Positions 47,414 to 56,051 of a stretch of DNA of 64,000 bases are shown in pieces. The stretch is from Solimonas_A sp052035235 (GTDB taxonomy: Bacteria > Pseudomonadota > Gammaproteobacteria > Nevskiales > Nevskiaceae): assembly GCA_052035235.1 (NCBI GenBank), contig JBPOHT010000038.1:1-64000 (forward strand), given 5' to 3'. The first letter of the stretch is position 1; the number at the start of each line of letters is the position of its first letter. The translations under genes were made by a program, and so were the position numbers. Under the pieces are notes generated by a model, which did not search any database, was not told the DNA's origin, and was given only the letters and a program-made list of their open reading frames with translations.

Positions 47414-47529
47414 CTCCCTCTCCCGCTGGCGGGAGAGGGCGGGGGTGAGGGTGGAGCCTTCAATCGATGGCGACGTGCGTAACCGCCATTGCACCACCCC
47501 GTCCCTTCTCCCGACAGCGGGAGAGGGAG
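47414..47529. repeat. Dispersed ~116-bp inverted repeat unit, copy B, intact
   Basis: Begins CTCCCTCTCCCGCTGGCGGG and ends CAGCGGGAGAGGGAG, the reverse complement of copy A at 35585-35755 minus its 53-base insertion. It lies between bioF and bioC in an otherwise tight gene run. Its final GAGAGGGAG is 4 bases before a possible TTG start of bioC, so it may supply the bioC ribosome-binding site. Confidence 0.88.
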
Positions 47530-47551
47530 TGCCTTGCTGAGTCGATTGCAC

Positions 47552-48343
47552 ATGCTTGCCTCCCACATCGACTCCAGCCGCGCCGCGCGCAACTTCAGTG
47601 CCGCCGCTGCCAGCTACGACCGCGCCGCGACGCTGCAGCAGCGCACGCGCGAGGTGCTGCTGGCGGAGCTGGCGGCGCGCGTCGAGGCGCCGCGTCGCCT
47701 GCTCGACCTGGGCTGCGGCACCGGCCTCGGCGCGCAACGCTTGCGCGCGCTGTACCCGCAGGCCGCCGTGCTGGCGCTGGACCGTGCGCCGGGCATGGTC
47801 CGCTGCGCGCGTGATGCGGGGCTCGACGCGCTGGTGGCGGATGCGCAGCGCCTGCCGCTCGTCGCGCAGGGCTGCGATGCGATCCTGTCGAACCTGGTCC
47901 TGCAGTGGTGCCCCGAGCCGGAGCGCGCGCTGGCCGAGGCGCAGCGGGTGCTGCGGCCGGGCGGCTGGTTGTGCCTGAGCCTGCCGGGCCCGGCGACGCT
48001 GCAGGAATTGCGCGAAGCCTGGCGCCAGGTGGACCAGGCCGAGCATGTGCACCGCTTCGCGCCAGCCTCCGCCTGGCTGGCGCGCGCCGAGTCGGCCGGC
48101 CTGGAACTGCTCAGCCTGCGTACGTCGCGGCTGCAGGAACGGCATGCGGACGTGTTCGCGCTGATGCGCAGCCTGCGCGAGACCGGCGTGGTCAATGCCA
48201 GCGCGCAACGCCGCCGCGGCCTGCTGGGACGTTCCGCCCTGGCGGCGCTGGAGCAGGCCTATGCTCCCTGGCGCGACCACGACAGCGTTATCGCCAGCTG
48301 GGAAATCCTCTACCTGGTGCTGAGGCGCCCGATCCCGCAATGA
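47552..48343 (+). CDS. bioC: Malonyl-ACP O-methyltransferase
   Basis: BioC methylates malonyl-ACP so that fatty-acid synthesis can build the pimeloyl chain of biotin. The 263-residue protein has the N-terminal RAARNFSAAAASYDRAATLQ that is typical of BioC, SAM motif LLDLGCGTGLGAQRL, and LSNLVLQWCPEPERALAEAQ. ATG 47552 is used here; TTG 47534 (LLSRLHM) is an alternative with a ribosome-binding site provided by the repeat. No bioH-like esterase is in the window. ATGA overlap with bioD. Confidence 0.93.
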   Translation: MLASHIDSSRAARNFSAAAASYDRAATLQQRTREVLLAELAARVEAPRRLLDLGCGTGLGAQRLRALYPQAAVLALDRAPGMVRCARDAGLDALVADAQRLPLVAQGCDAILSNLVLQWCPEPERALAEAQRVLRPGGWLCLSLPGPATLQELREAWRQVDQAEHVHRFAPASAWLARAESAGLELLSLRTSRLQERHADVFALMRSLRETGVVNASAQRRRGLLGRSALAALEQAYAPWRDHDSVIASWEILYLVLRRPIPQ

Positions 48344-49068
48344 CCGCTGCCCGTACCCTCTTCGTTACCGCCACCGACACCGGTGCCGGCAAGACGCTTG
48401 CCGCCTGTGGGCTGCTGCATGCCCTGCGTGCCCAGGGACGCCGCGCCTGCGGCTTCAAGCCGGTGGCCGCCGGCGGCATGGAGACACCCGAGGGTCTGCG
48501 CAACGAGGATGCGCTGGCCCTGCAGGAAGCCGGCGGCACCGACGAGCCCTATAGCCTGATCAACCCCTGCCTGCTGCGCGAGCCGGCGGCGCCCCACCTG
48601 GCGGCGGACATGGAAGGCCGGCGTATCCGCATGGCCGACCTCGACGTGGCGCACCGCGAGCTGGCCTCGCGCTACGAGACCCTGGTGGCCGAGGGCGCCG
48701 GCGGCTGGCAGGTGCCGCTGGACCAGGTCTGGACCCTGGGCAGCTGGGTGGCGGAGCGCGAGTGGCCGGTGATCCTGGTGGTGGGCATGCGCCTGGGCTG
48801 CCTCAATCACGCCCTGCTCAGCGCCGAATCCATCACCCGGCGCGCGAAGCTGGCCGGCTGGATCGCCAACGTGCTGCCGCCGCAGATGCCCTTGCTGGAC
48901 GGCAACATCGAGACCCTGCGCCGCCGCTTCGCCGCGCCGCTGCTGGGGATCATTCCGGCGGGTGCCGACGCAGCAGCGGCCGGACGGGCCCTGGACCTGG
49001 CCCCGCTGGGCCGTTTCCTGGACCCGCCACCGCCTCCGGAGCCGGATGAAGACGGAGCGGAAGGCTAG
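48340..49068 (+). CDS. bioD: Dethiobiotin synthetase
   Basis: BioD uses ATP and CO2 to close the ureido ring of dethiobiotin. The 242-residue P-loop enzyme has TATDTGAGKTLAACGLL, GFKPVAAGGM, LVAEGAGGWQVPL and ILVVGMRLGCLNHALL. It ends in a Pro/acidic tail. The ATG overlaps the bioC stop. It is the last gene of the biotin run. bioA was not found in the window. Confidence 0.95.
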   Translation: MTAARTLFVTATDTGAGKTLAACGLLHALRAQGRRACGFKPVAAGGMETPEGLRNEDALALQEAGGTDEPYSLINPCLLREPAAPHLAADMEGRRIRMADLDVAHRELASRYETLVAEGAGGWQVPLDQVWTLGSWVAEREWPVILVVGMRLGCLNHALLSAESITRRAKLAGWIANVLPPQMPLLDGNIETLRRRFAAPLLGIIPAGADAAAAGRALDLAPLGRFLDPPPPPEPDEDGAEG

Positions 49069-49162
49069 GGCGCCCGCGCGGAGGTCGGCTGAAGGAGGCT
49101 TCAGGGACCGGCGAATCGCGCGAAAATGACTGTTCCGGATACCGAAATCGCCGCTGCGGCCT

Positions 49163-49191
49163 TTGCCGCTCCGATTGCGTTGCACTACAAT
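49163..49191 (+). promoter_or_regulatory. Predicted promoter of the cytochrome oxidase locus
   Basis: TTGCCG (49163-49168) and TACAAT (49186-49191) with a 17-base spacer, 17 bases before the DUF2244 start. The DUF2244 gene is followed closely by coxB, so this may serve the whole locus. Confidence 0.6.
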
Positions 49192-49208
49192 TCCGCGGCT
49201 GGACACCG

Positions 49209-49751
49209 TTGGATGACTGCCCCGTCAACACCAGACTGGTTATCGGACCCAATGCCTCCCTGACCCCGCGTCAGGCGGTCGGGTTCGTGGCCCTGGTTTC
49301 TGTGCCGGGCCTGGGCATCGCGGGGGTGTTCGCCGCCCAGGGGTTCTGGCCCATTTTTCCGTTTGCGGGTCTGGAGTTATCGGCGCTTGGGGCGGCCCTG
49401 TGGGTTTCCCTGAGGCGTAACCGATACCGCGAGGTGCTCCGCTTTGAAGACGGGCAGCTGGTGGTGGAGTGCGGCGAACTCGGCGGCGAGGTGAGGCGGT
49501 TGTTGGCCTGGCCGAGGACGTGGACGCAGGTGGTCCTGGAGCGGGGCCGGCGCGGAAACGATCCGCAGCGGTTGTTGCTGATGTATGCGGGGCGGAGGGT
49601 CGAGATCGGCCACTGTCTCACCGATGACGAGCGCGCAGCGTTGCGCGGGCGCATCAAGGAATTGCTGAGGCCCGTGGTGCCGGAAGGCGCAGCGGGTGCA
49701 GTCGGTAGGGGGCCGGAGCCCCCCACCCAAGACTTATGTTCGGGAGAGTAA
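49209..49751 (+). CDS. DUF2244 domain membrane protein
   Basis: A 180-residue protein with two membrane segments (about 24-45 and 48-66) and a soluble C-terminal region, typical of DUF2244. The family often lies directly upstream of cytochrome oxidase genes, as here, and its function is unknown. A GTAG-type hairpin (GTAGGGGGCC-GGAG-CCCCC, 49705-49723) lies inside its 3' end, encoding VGRGPEPP. The start is ATG 49209. Confidence 0.8.
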   Translation: MDDCPVNTRLVIGPNASLTPRQAVGFVALVSVPGLGIAGVFAAQGFWPIFPFAGLELSALGAALWVSLRRNRYREVLRFEDGQLVVECGELGGEVRRLLAWPRTWTQVVLERGRRGNDPQRLLLMYAGRRVEIGHCLTDDERAALRGRIKELLRPVVPEGAAGAVGRGPEPPTQDLCSGE

Positions 49752-49755
49752 GGCG

Positions 49756-51069
49756 ATGAAGATGGGACGGCTCGCGCGTATCGCAGCAGGTACCTCACTG
49801 GCTCTGGCGGCGTTTGTCGCGCAGGCCTACACGGAAACGAGCGGCGGCTACAACCTGCCGACCGGCGTCACTGACCTGAGCAAGGAGGTGCACAGCCTCC
49901 ACATGCTGATCTTCTGGATCTGCGTGGCGATCGGCACCGTCGTCTTTGGTCTGATGATCTACTCGATCGTCAAGCACCGTAAGTCCAAGGGCCACAAGCC
50001 GGCCGACTTCCACGAGTCCACCACGGTGGAAATCCTCTGGACCGCCGCGCCCTTCATCATCCTGATCGGCATGGCCATCCCGGCGGCCGGCACCCTGATC
50101 AAGATGGAAGACACCCGCAACGCCGACATGACGGTGAAGATCACCGGCTATCAGTGGAAGTGGGAATACGAATACCTGGGTGAAGGCGTGAAGTACTACT
50201 CCACCCTCACCGCCGAATCCAACGCCGCCCGCCAGCACGACGGCAACGGCCTGTTCAGCGGCGCTGCCTGGGCCAAGACCTTCAGCAAGGCCGAGCTCGA
50301 GAAGCTCAAGAACGTCGACGGCGGTAATTACCTGGTCAACGTCGACAAGGAACTGGTCCTGCCGGTCGGCAAGAAGGTCCGCTTCCTGATCACCTCCAAC
50401 GACGTCATCCACGCCTGGTGGGTGCCCGAGATCGCGGTGAAGAAGGACGCCATCCCGGGCTACGTCAACGAGACCTGGGCCAAGATCAACACCCCGGGCG
50501 TCTACCGCGGCGTCTGCGCCGAGCTCTGCGGCCGTGACCATGGCTTCATGCCGATCGTGGTCCGCGCCCTGCCGGAAGCCGAGTACAACGCCTGGCTGGC
50601 CAAGCAGAAGGGTGGCGAGCCCGCCGCTGCCGTTGCTGCTCCGGTCGCGGCCCCGATTGAAGTGGCGGCCGCTCCGGCGACCATCGCCACCGACGCTGCC
50701 CCGGCTGCCGCCCCGGTCGAGGTCGCCGCTGCACCTGCCGCCGCTCCCGCCGCCCCGGCCGCCGCCAAGGACCTGTCCAAGGACGAGCTGATGAAGAAGG
50801 GTGAGCAGGTCTACACCGCCAACTGCTCGGCCTGCCACCAGCCCACCGGCAAGGGCCTGCCGCCGAACTTCCCCTCGCTGGTCGGCAGCAAGGTGGTCAA
50901 GGGCGCCGCCGCCGAACACATCAAGCAGACCCTGAACGGCAAGGGCATGATGCCCCCGTTCAAGCACCTGTCCGACCTCGACGTCGCGGCCGTGGTGACC
51001 TATCAGCGCAACTCGTGGGGCAACAGCAGCGGCGTGGTCCAGCCGGCTGCCGTCGCCGCCGCGCGCTAA
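49756..51069 (+). CDS. coxB: Cytochrome c oxidase subunit II with fused cytochrome c domain
   Basis: Subunit II of a caa3-type oxidase, which takes electrons from cytochrome c. The 437 residues contain a signal-like N-terminus, two membrane helices (about 48-72 and 92-112), the CuA domain with CAELCGRDHGFM as ligands (Cys, Cys, His, Met), an Ala/Pro/Val-rich linker (about 290-350), and a C-terminal c-type heme domain with CSACH and MMPPF. The fused heme domain means electrons may be accepted without a separate cytochrome. First of the coxB-coxA-ctaG-coxC run, with good upstream spacing. Confidence 0.96.
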   Translation: MKMGRLARIAAGTSLALAAFVAQAYTETSGGYNLPTGVTDLSKEVHSLHMLIFWICVAIGTVVFGLMIYSIVKHRKSKGHKPADFHESTTVEILWTAAPFIILIGMAIPAAGTLIKMEDTRNADMTVKITGYQWKWEYEYLGEGVKYYSTLTAESNAARQHDGNGLFSGAAWAKTFSKAELEKLKNVDGGNYLVNVDKELVLPVGKKVRFLITSNDVIHAWWVPEIAVKKDAIPGYVNETWAKINTPGVYRGVCAELCGRDHGFMPIVVRALPEAEYNAWLAKQKGGEPAAAVAAPVAAPIEVAAAPATIATDAAPAAAPVEVAAAPAAAPAAPAAAKDLSKDELMKKGEQVYTANCSACHQPTGKGLPPNFPSLVGSKVVKGAAAEHIKQTLNGKGMMPPFKHLSDLDVAAVVTYQRNSWGNSSGVVQPAAVAAAR

Positions 51070-51087
51070 GAAATTCAGGAGTAGAAC

Positions 51088-52749
51088 ATGGCTCATCACG
51101 ACCACGCCCACGACGATCACGCTCACGACGAGCACCATGGTCCCGAGAAGGGAATCATGCGGTGGATCAAGACCACCAACCACAAGGACCTGGGTACGCT
51201 GTACCTGTTCTTCGCGTTCACCATGTTCTTCATCGGCGGCCTGATGTCGCTGGTGATCCGTGCCGAGCTGTTCCACCCCGGCCTGCAGTTCGTCGATCCT
51301 GAGTTCTTCAACCAGATGACGACGATGCACGCGCTGGTGATGATCTTCGGCGGCGTGATGCCGGCCTGGGTCGGCCTGGCCAACTGGATGGTGCCGATGA
51401 TGATCGGCTGCTCCGACCTGGCGCTGCCGCGCATCAACAACTGGGGCTTCTGGATCCTGCCCTTCGCCTTCACCATGCTGCTGGGCACCCTGTTCATGGA
51501 AGGCGGCGCCCCCGCGGGCGGCTGGACCATGTATCCGCCGCTGGTGCTGCAGACCGGCAACGCCTTCCCGTTCCTGATCTTCGCCGTGCATCTCATGGGT
51601 ATCTCGTCGATCACCGGCGCGATCAACGTGGCGGTGACGATCCTGAACATGCGCGCCCCGGGCATGAGCCTGCTCAAGATGCCGCTGTTCGTCTGGACCT
51701 GGCTGATCACCGCCTACCTGCTGATCGCGGTCATGCCGGTGCTCGCCGGCGCCGTGACCATGCTGCTGACCGACAAGTACTTCCTCACCAGCTTCTTCAC
51801 GGCTTCTGGTGGCGGCGACCCGGTCATGTTCCAGCACATCTTCTGGTTCTTCGGCCACCCCGAGGTGTACATCCTGATCCTGCCGGCCTTCGGCATCGTC
51901 AGCACGATCATCCCGACCTTCGCCCGCAAGGCGCTGTTCGGCTATGACTCCATGGTGTACGCGGTGGCCTCCATCGCCTTCCTGTCGTTCATCGTGTGGG
52001 CTCACCACATGTTCACGGTGGGCATGCCGCTGGCCGGCGAGCTGTTCTTCATGTTCGCCACCATGCTGATCGCCGTGCCTACGGGCGTGAAGGTGTTCAA
52101 CTGGGTCGCCACCATGTGGAAGGGCTCGATGACCTTCGAGAGCCCGATGCTGTTCGCCCTGGCCTTCGTGTTCCTGTTCACCATCGGCGGTTTCTCGGGC
52201 CTGATGCTCGCCATCACCCCGGTGGACTTCCAGTATCACGACACCTACTTCGTCGTCGCCCACTTCCACTACGTGCTGGTGCCGGGTGCGGTGTTCGCGA
52301 TCCTGGCCGGCGTGTACTACTGGATCCCGAAGTGGACCGGCCGCATGTACAGCGAGAAGTGGGGCAAGATTCACTTCTGGCTCTCGGCCATCTTCATCAA
52401 CATCACGTTCTTCCCGCAGCACTTCGCAGGCCTCGCCGGCATGCAGCGCCGCGTGCCGGACTACGCCGTGCAGTTCGTCGACTGGAACGTCTGGTCCACC
52501 ATCGGCGCTTTCGGCTTCTTCCTCGCCCAGTTCATCTTCATCTTCAACATGCTCGCCTGCTGCTACGGCTGGTTCGGCCGCAAGCAGGGCCTGCCCGACC
52601 GCGTCTGGGAAGGCGCGCATGGCCTGGAATGGACGGTGCCGTCGCCGGCTCCGTACCACACCTTTGAAGTGCCGCCGGTCATTTCCGACAACGAAGTGAC
52701 GGCCGCGCACGACAGCGTCGACGCGCTCGACAAGCACAAGCTGAGCTGA
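51088..52749 (+). CDS. coxA: Cytochrome c oxidase subunit I
   Basis: The catalytic heme-copper subunit that reduces O2 to water and pumps protons. The 553-residue protein has 12 membrane helices, the heme ligand in MHALVMIFGGVMPA, CuB region FWFFGHPEVYILILPAFG, HHMFTVGMP, and heme a/a3 ligands in HDTYFVVAHFHYVL. The Y-H crosslink motif PEVY is present, as in A-type oxidases. The N-terminus is His/Asp-rich (HHDHAHDDHAHDEHH), a feature of many coxA proteins. It follows coxB by 18 bases. Confidence 0.98.
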   Translation: MAHHDHAHDDHAHDEHHGPEKGIMRWIKTTNHKDLGTLYLFFAFTMFFIGGLMSLVIRAELFHPGLQFVDPEFFNQMTTMHALVMIFGGVMPAWVGLANWMVPMMIGCSDLALPRINNWGFWILPFAFTMLLGTLFMEGGAPAGGWTMYPPLVLQTGNAFPFLIFAVHLMGISSITGAINVAVTILNMRAPGMSLLKMPLFVWTWLITAYLLIAVMPVLAGAVTMLLTDKYFLTSFFTASGGGDPVMFQHIFWFFGHPEVYILILPAFGIVSTIIPTFARKALFGYDSMVYAVASIAFLSFIVWAHHMFTVGMPLAGELFFMFATMLIAVPTGVKVFNWVATMWKGSMTFESPMLFALAFVFLFTIGGFSGLMLAITPVDFQYHDTYFVVAHFHYVLVPGAVFAILAGVYYWIPKWTGRMYSEKWGKIHFWLSAIFINITFFPQHFAGLAGMQRRVPDYAVQFVDWNVWSTIGAFGFFLAQFIFIFNMLACCYGWFGRKQGLPDRVWEGAHGLEWTVPSPAPYHTFEVPPVISDNEVTAAHDSVDALDKHKLS

Positions 52750-52754
52750 GATCC

Positions 52755-52871
52755 ATGAGCAGCGTCGACCTTCGCGCCCGGGCGCGCCGCAACAAGATCC
52801 TGGGGGTCGTGCACCTCCTGCTTGCGCTCGGCATCGTGGCGGGCTTCGTCATCGCGCAGAGCCACCGCTGA
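52755..52871 (+). CDS. Small cytochrome oxidase assembly membrane protein
   Basis: A 38-residue protein: a basic N-terminus (MSSVDLRARARRNK) and one membrane helix (ILGVVHLLLALGIVAGFVIA). Small proteins of this kind are commonly annotated as cytochrome oxidase small assembly proteins between coxA and ctaG. It lies 5 bases after coxA. Its stop overlaps the ctaG start as TGATG, which supports translation. It is too short for most gene finders. Confidence 0.82.
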   Translation: MSSVDLRARARRNKILGVVHLLLALGIVAGFVIAQSHR

Positions 52872-53425
52872 TGGACACCGGCGCGCGGCGCAGCACCTTC
52901 AAGTTCGTGCTCGTCGTCGTCGGCATGTTCGGCTTCGGGTTTGCGCTGGTGCCGATGTACAACGCGCTCTGCGATGCGATCGGCCTGAACGGCAAGGTCA
53001 AGATGCAGGCGTCGGTGGCGGAGCCGGTGCAGGTGGATACCAGCCGGACGGTGACGGTGCAGTTCGTCACCACCGTCAACGGCGGGCGTACCTGGGAGTT
53101 CCGTGCCGAGGAGGCCAGCGTCAAGGTCCACCCCGGCGAGATGCGTGCGGTGAATTTCTACGCTCGCAACACCGAGGGACGCGACCTGATCGCGCAGGCC
53201 GTGCCCAACGTCGCTCCGATGCAGGCGGCCCGGCACATGCGCAAGACGGACTGCTTCTGCTTCAACCAGCAGCCGTTCGCGGCCGGCGAGGAGAAGCACA
53301 TGCCGGTGGTGTTCATGCTGGACCCCGCCCTGCCGAAGGACGTGGATACCGTCACGCTGTCGTATACGTTTTTTGAAGTGGAGCAGGTGGCCCACCAGGG
53401 CGCGCCGGCACAACCGAAGATTTGA
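52871..53425 (+). CDS. ctaG: Cytochrome c oxidase assembly protein CtaG/Cox11
   Basis: Cox11 delivers copper to the CuB site of subunit I. The 184-residue protein has one N-terminal membrane helix (about 10-30, FVLVVVGMFGFGFALVPMYN), then a periplasmic Ig-like domain with the copper motif CFCFNQQPF, AGEEKHMPVVFMLDP and TLSYTFFEV. All hallmarks are present. It is coupled to the small upstream gene and lies 17 bases before coxC. Confidence 0.97.
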   Translation: MDTGARRSTFKFVLVVVGMFGFGFALVPMYNALCDAIGLNGKVKMQASVAEPVQVDTSRTVTVQFVTTVNGGRTWEFRAEEASVKVHPGEMRAVNFYARNTEGRDLIAQAVPNVAPMQAARHMRKTDCFCFNQQPFAAGEEKHMPVVFMLDPALPKDVDTVTLSYTFFEVEQVAHQGAPAQPKI

Positions 53426-53442
53426 GACACAGAGGAACAGTC

Positions 53443-54321
53443 ATGGCCGACCACGCCACTCCGAATCCCGACCGTTATTTCGTACCCGCACCCAGCGCCT
53501 GGCCGTTCGCGCTGACGGTGGCGCTGGTTGCGATCCTGGCCGGCGTCTCCGGCTACCTGGAGGACAAGCACATCGGCCCGGTGCCGATCTACGCCGGCGC
53601 CGTGCTGATGTTCTACATCCTGTTCCGCTGGTTCCGCGGCGTGGCCCTGGAGAGCGAAGGCGGCTTCTACGGCGCCCAGGTCGATCGCACCTACCGCTGG
53701 AGCATGGCCTGGTTCATCTTTTCCGAGGTGATGTTCTTCGGCGCGTTCTTCGGCGCGCTGTACTACGCCCGTCACCTGTCGCTGCCCTGGCTGGGCGGTG
53801 AAGGCAGCAAGATCGAAACCAACCTGCAGCTGTGGCCCGGGTTCGAGAACGGCTGGCCCACCAACGGCCCGGCCAAGCTCAACGGCGACTTCGACACCAT
53901 CCCGGCGTTCGACGTGCCTTTCATCAACACCCTGCTGCTGCTGACCTCGGGCGTGACGCTGACCCTGGCGCATCACGCGCTGAAGGCCAACAAGCGCACC
54001 GCCACGATCCTGTGGATGTGGGCGACGGTGGCCCTGGGCTGCGCGTTCCTGTTCTTCCAGGTCGAGGAGTACATGCATGCCTACGGCGACCTGAACCTGA
54101 AGATGGCCTCGGGCATCTACGGCTCCACCTTCTTCATGCTCACCGGCTTCCACGGCATGCACGTGACGCTCGGCACCCTGATGCTGCTGATCATCACGCT
54201 GCGCCTGATGTCCGGGCACTTCAAGCCGGACTCCCACTTCGGCTTCGAAGGCGTGGCCTGGTACTGGCACTTCGTGGACGTGGTCTGGATCGGCCTGTTC
54301 ATCGTGGTGTACTGGCTCTAA
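53443..54321 (+). CDS. coxC: Cytochrome c oxidase subunit III
   Basis: The third core subunit of the oxidase; it stabilises subunit I and may guide O2. The 292-residue protein has seven predicted helices with WFRGVALESEGGFYGAQVDR, WFIFSEVMFFGAFFGALYYA, TLALHHALKANKRTA-type ALKANKRTAT and FHGMHVTLGT, HFVDVVWIGLF. ATG 53443 follows GAGGAACAG; an upstream in-frame ATG is rejected because it overlaps ctaG. A bidirectional terminator follows. Confidence 0.96.
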   Translation: MADHATPNPDRYFVPAPSAWPFALTVALVAILAGVSGYLEDKHIGPVPIYAGAVLMFYILFRWFRGVALESEGGFYGAQVDRTYRWSMAWFIFSEVMFFGAFFGALYYARHLSLPWLGGEGSKIETNLQLWPGFENGWPTNGPAKLNGDFDTIPAFDVPFINTLLLLTSGVTLTLAHHALKANKRTATILWMWATVALGCAFLFFQVEEYMHAYGDLNLKMASGIYGSTFFMLTGFHGMHVTLGTLMLLIITLRLMSGHFKPDSHFGFEGVAWYWHFVDVVWIGLFIVVYWL

Positions 54322-54334
54322 CCCGGCCTGCAAC

Positions 54335-54366
54335 AAAAAAAGGGCGGCCATCCGGCCGCCCTTTTT
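54335..54366. terminator. Bidirectional terminator after coxC
   Basis: AAAAAGGGCGGCC-ATCC-GGCCGCCCTTTTT. It ends coxC on the plus strand and the DUF2909 gene on the minus strand. Confidence 0.95.
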
Positions 54367-54386
54367 GCTTTACCGCTCTACCGCTT

Positions 54387-54626
54387 TTACGGCGCCGCTT
54401 CGACGCTGGCCGGGCGGCCCTGGTAGATGCCATGGGGCTTGAGCCAGCCCATGGCGTAGCTGAGGACCAGGAACAGGATCAGCGTGACCGACAGGGCCAC
54501 GCGCAGCTTCAGGCTGTTGAGCATGCGGCGACGGTTGCCGGGGTCCTTCACCAGGAAGGTGCCGCCGGCGATCAGGGAGCCGATGATGGCCAGCAGCAGG
54601 ACGACGACGATGGTTTTGACGATCAT
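54387..54626 (-). CDS. Twin transmembrane protein (DUF2909 family)
   Basis: A 79-residue protein with two membrane helices (IVKTIVVVLLLAIIGSLIAG and ALSVTLILFLVLSYAMGW) joined by a basic loop (KDPGNRRRMLNSLKLR). DUF2909 genes are regularly found, in reverse orientation, between coxC and the SURF1 gene in gammaproteobacteria, as here. The function is unknown; a link to oxidase assembly is inferred from location. ATG 54626 gives the standard N-terminus. Confidence 0.85.
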   Translation of the reverse strand: MIVKTIVVVLLLAIIGSLIAGGTFLVKDPGNRRRMLNSLKLRVALSVTLILFLVLSYAMGWLKPHGIYQGRPASVEAAP

Positions 54627-54731
54627 GGGCAGGACATCCGGAGGCAGGGAAGCGGCAGCGCAGGGAACGCGCACGGCCGTCGGCCTGTCATCTTACCGGG
54701 CCGCCATCGTCCCCGCCTGCCGCCTCCTGCC

Positions 54732-55445
54732 ATGAACTACACATTCCGACCGCCCTGGTGGGCCTGGCTGGCCACCGCCGCCCTCAGCGCCCTGATGATC
54801 AACCTGGGCCTCTGGCAGTACCACCGCGGCCAGGCCAAGGAGGGGCTGATGCAGGCTTACGCCGATGCGTCGGTGGCCGCAGCCTCGCCCTTCGATCCGG
54901 CCGAGCCTCCGCATGCCGAGGCGATGCTGCGGCGCTCGCTGGCCGGCCAGTACCTGGACGCGCGCCAGCTGCTGCTGGACAACCAGGGCTCCAAGCGCCG
55001 GGCCGGCTACCATGCCTGGGCAGCGCTGCGCCTGGCCGACGGCAGCCTGGTGATGGTGGACCGCGGCTGGGTGCCGGGCAATCCGGACCGCAGCAAACTG
55101 CCGGCGCTGGAGATCCCCGCCGGCACGGTGCAGATCGAGGGCTTCTGGCGGCCACTGCCGCGCCCGGGCCTGCGCGTGGCGAGCGATAATTGCGACGAGC
55201 GGCCGTTCCCGCGCGTGGTGCAGTACCCCACGCTGGAGGACCTGGCCTGCCTCTATCCCGGCGAGCGCGTGGCGCCTGGCCTGCTGCTGCTGGCGCCCGA
55301 GGCGCCGGGTGGCTATGAACGCGAATGGAATATCGGCGTCGAAGTGCCGCCGCAAAAGCACTACGGTTATGCCCTGCAGTGGTTCGCCTTTACCGCGACC
55401 CTGCTGGTCCTCTTCATCAGGCTCAATCTGAAGCGTCGATCATGA
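54732..55445 (+). CDS. SURF1 family cytochrome oxidase assembly protein
   Basis: SURF1/Shy1 helps insert heme a into subunit I. The 237-residue protein has the two-helix topology of the family, one at about 10-30 (WWAWLATAALSALMINLGLW, followed by QYHRGQAK) and one at about 212-231 (YALQWFAFTATLLVLFIRL), with DNQGSKRRAGYHAWAALRLADGS and VDRGWVPGNPDR between them. It is divergent from DUF2909 and overlaps the next gene by 4 bases. Confidence 0.93.
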   Translation: MNYTFRPPWWAWLATAALSALMINLGLWQYHRGQAKEGLMQAYADASVAAASPFDPAEPPHAEAMLRRSLAGQYLDARQLLLDNQGSKRRAGYHAWAALRLADGSLVMVDRGWVPGNPDRSKLPALEIPAGTVQIEGFWRPLPRPGLRVASDNCDERPFPRVVQYPTLEDLACLYPGERVAPGLLLLAPEAPGGYEREWNIGVEVPPQKHYGYALQWFAFTATLLVLFIRLNLKRRS

Positions 55446-56044
55446 ATCCCACCGAGCACCCCGTTGGCCGCGGCCGCGGCCAGTTCCTGCTGCTGGCCAC
55501 GCTGTTCTTCGCGCCGCTGCTGCTGGCCATCGTGTTCTATTTCTTTGCCCCGGCCTGGCAGCCGACGCACAAGACCAACTATGGCCAGTTGATCAACCCG
55601 GCGCGGCCGCTGCCGGCGCTGCAGTTGCTGGACCATGAGGGCAAGCCGCAGGACCGCGAGGCCCTGCGCGGCAGGTGGAGCTTTGTCTACCTGGCCGGCG
55701 CCGGCTGCGAGACCGCTTGCCTGCAGAAGCTCTACCAGATCCGCCAGATCCGCGCCCTGCTCAACGAGAAACGCCTGCGTGTGCAGCGTGTGTATCTCGC
55801 GCCCGACATGGCCGGCTTGAAGGCAGGCGAAGCGGAGCTGAAGAAGGAGCACCCGGACCTGGTGTTCCTGGCCGCCAGCGGCCAGGGCGAAGACCTGTCC
55901 CGCTTCCTGGAGGCCAAGGACCCGCAAGCCCTGTACCTGATCGACCCGCTGGGCAACTGGCTGATGGTCTACCCGGGCAATGCGGAGTCCCCGGGCATCC
56001 TGAAGGACATCAAGAAGTTGCTGCGGCTGTCGCAGATTGGGTGA
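55442..56044 (+). CDS. SCO-like/thioredoxin-fold membrane protein of the oxidase locus
   Basis: A 200-residue protein with one N-terminal membrane helix (about 15-37, FLLLATLFFAPLLLAIVFYF) and a periplasmic thioredoxin-like domain. CETACLQKLYQIRQI keeps a C-x3-C pair like the copper site of SCO proteins, but the usual downstream His is not obvious; LVFLAASGQGEDLSRFL and LIDPLGNWLMVYP are the thioredoxin-like C-terminal parts. It probably helps reduce or load CuA. ATGA overlap with SURF1. A palindromic repeat follows. Confidence 0.82.
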   Translation: MNPTEHPVGRGRGQFLLLATLFFAPLLLAIVFYFFAPAWQPTHKTNYGQLINPARPLPALQLLDHEGKPQDREALRGRWSFVYLAGAGCETACLQKLYQIRQIRALLNEKRLRVQRVYLAPDMAGLKAGEAELKKEHPDLVFLAASGQGEDLSRFLEAKDPQALYLIDPLGNWLMVYPGNAESPGILKDIKKLLRLSQIG

Positions 56045-56051
56045 TCCGCCG

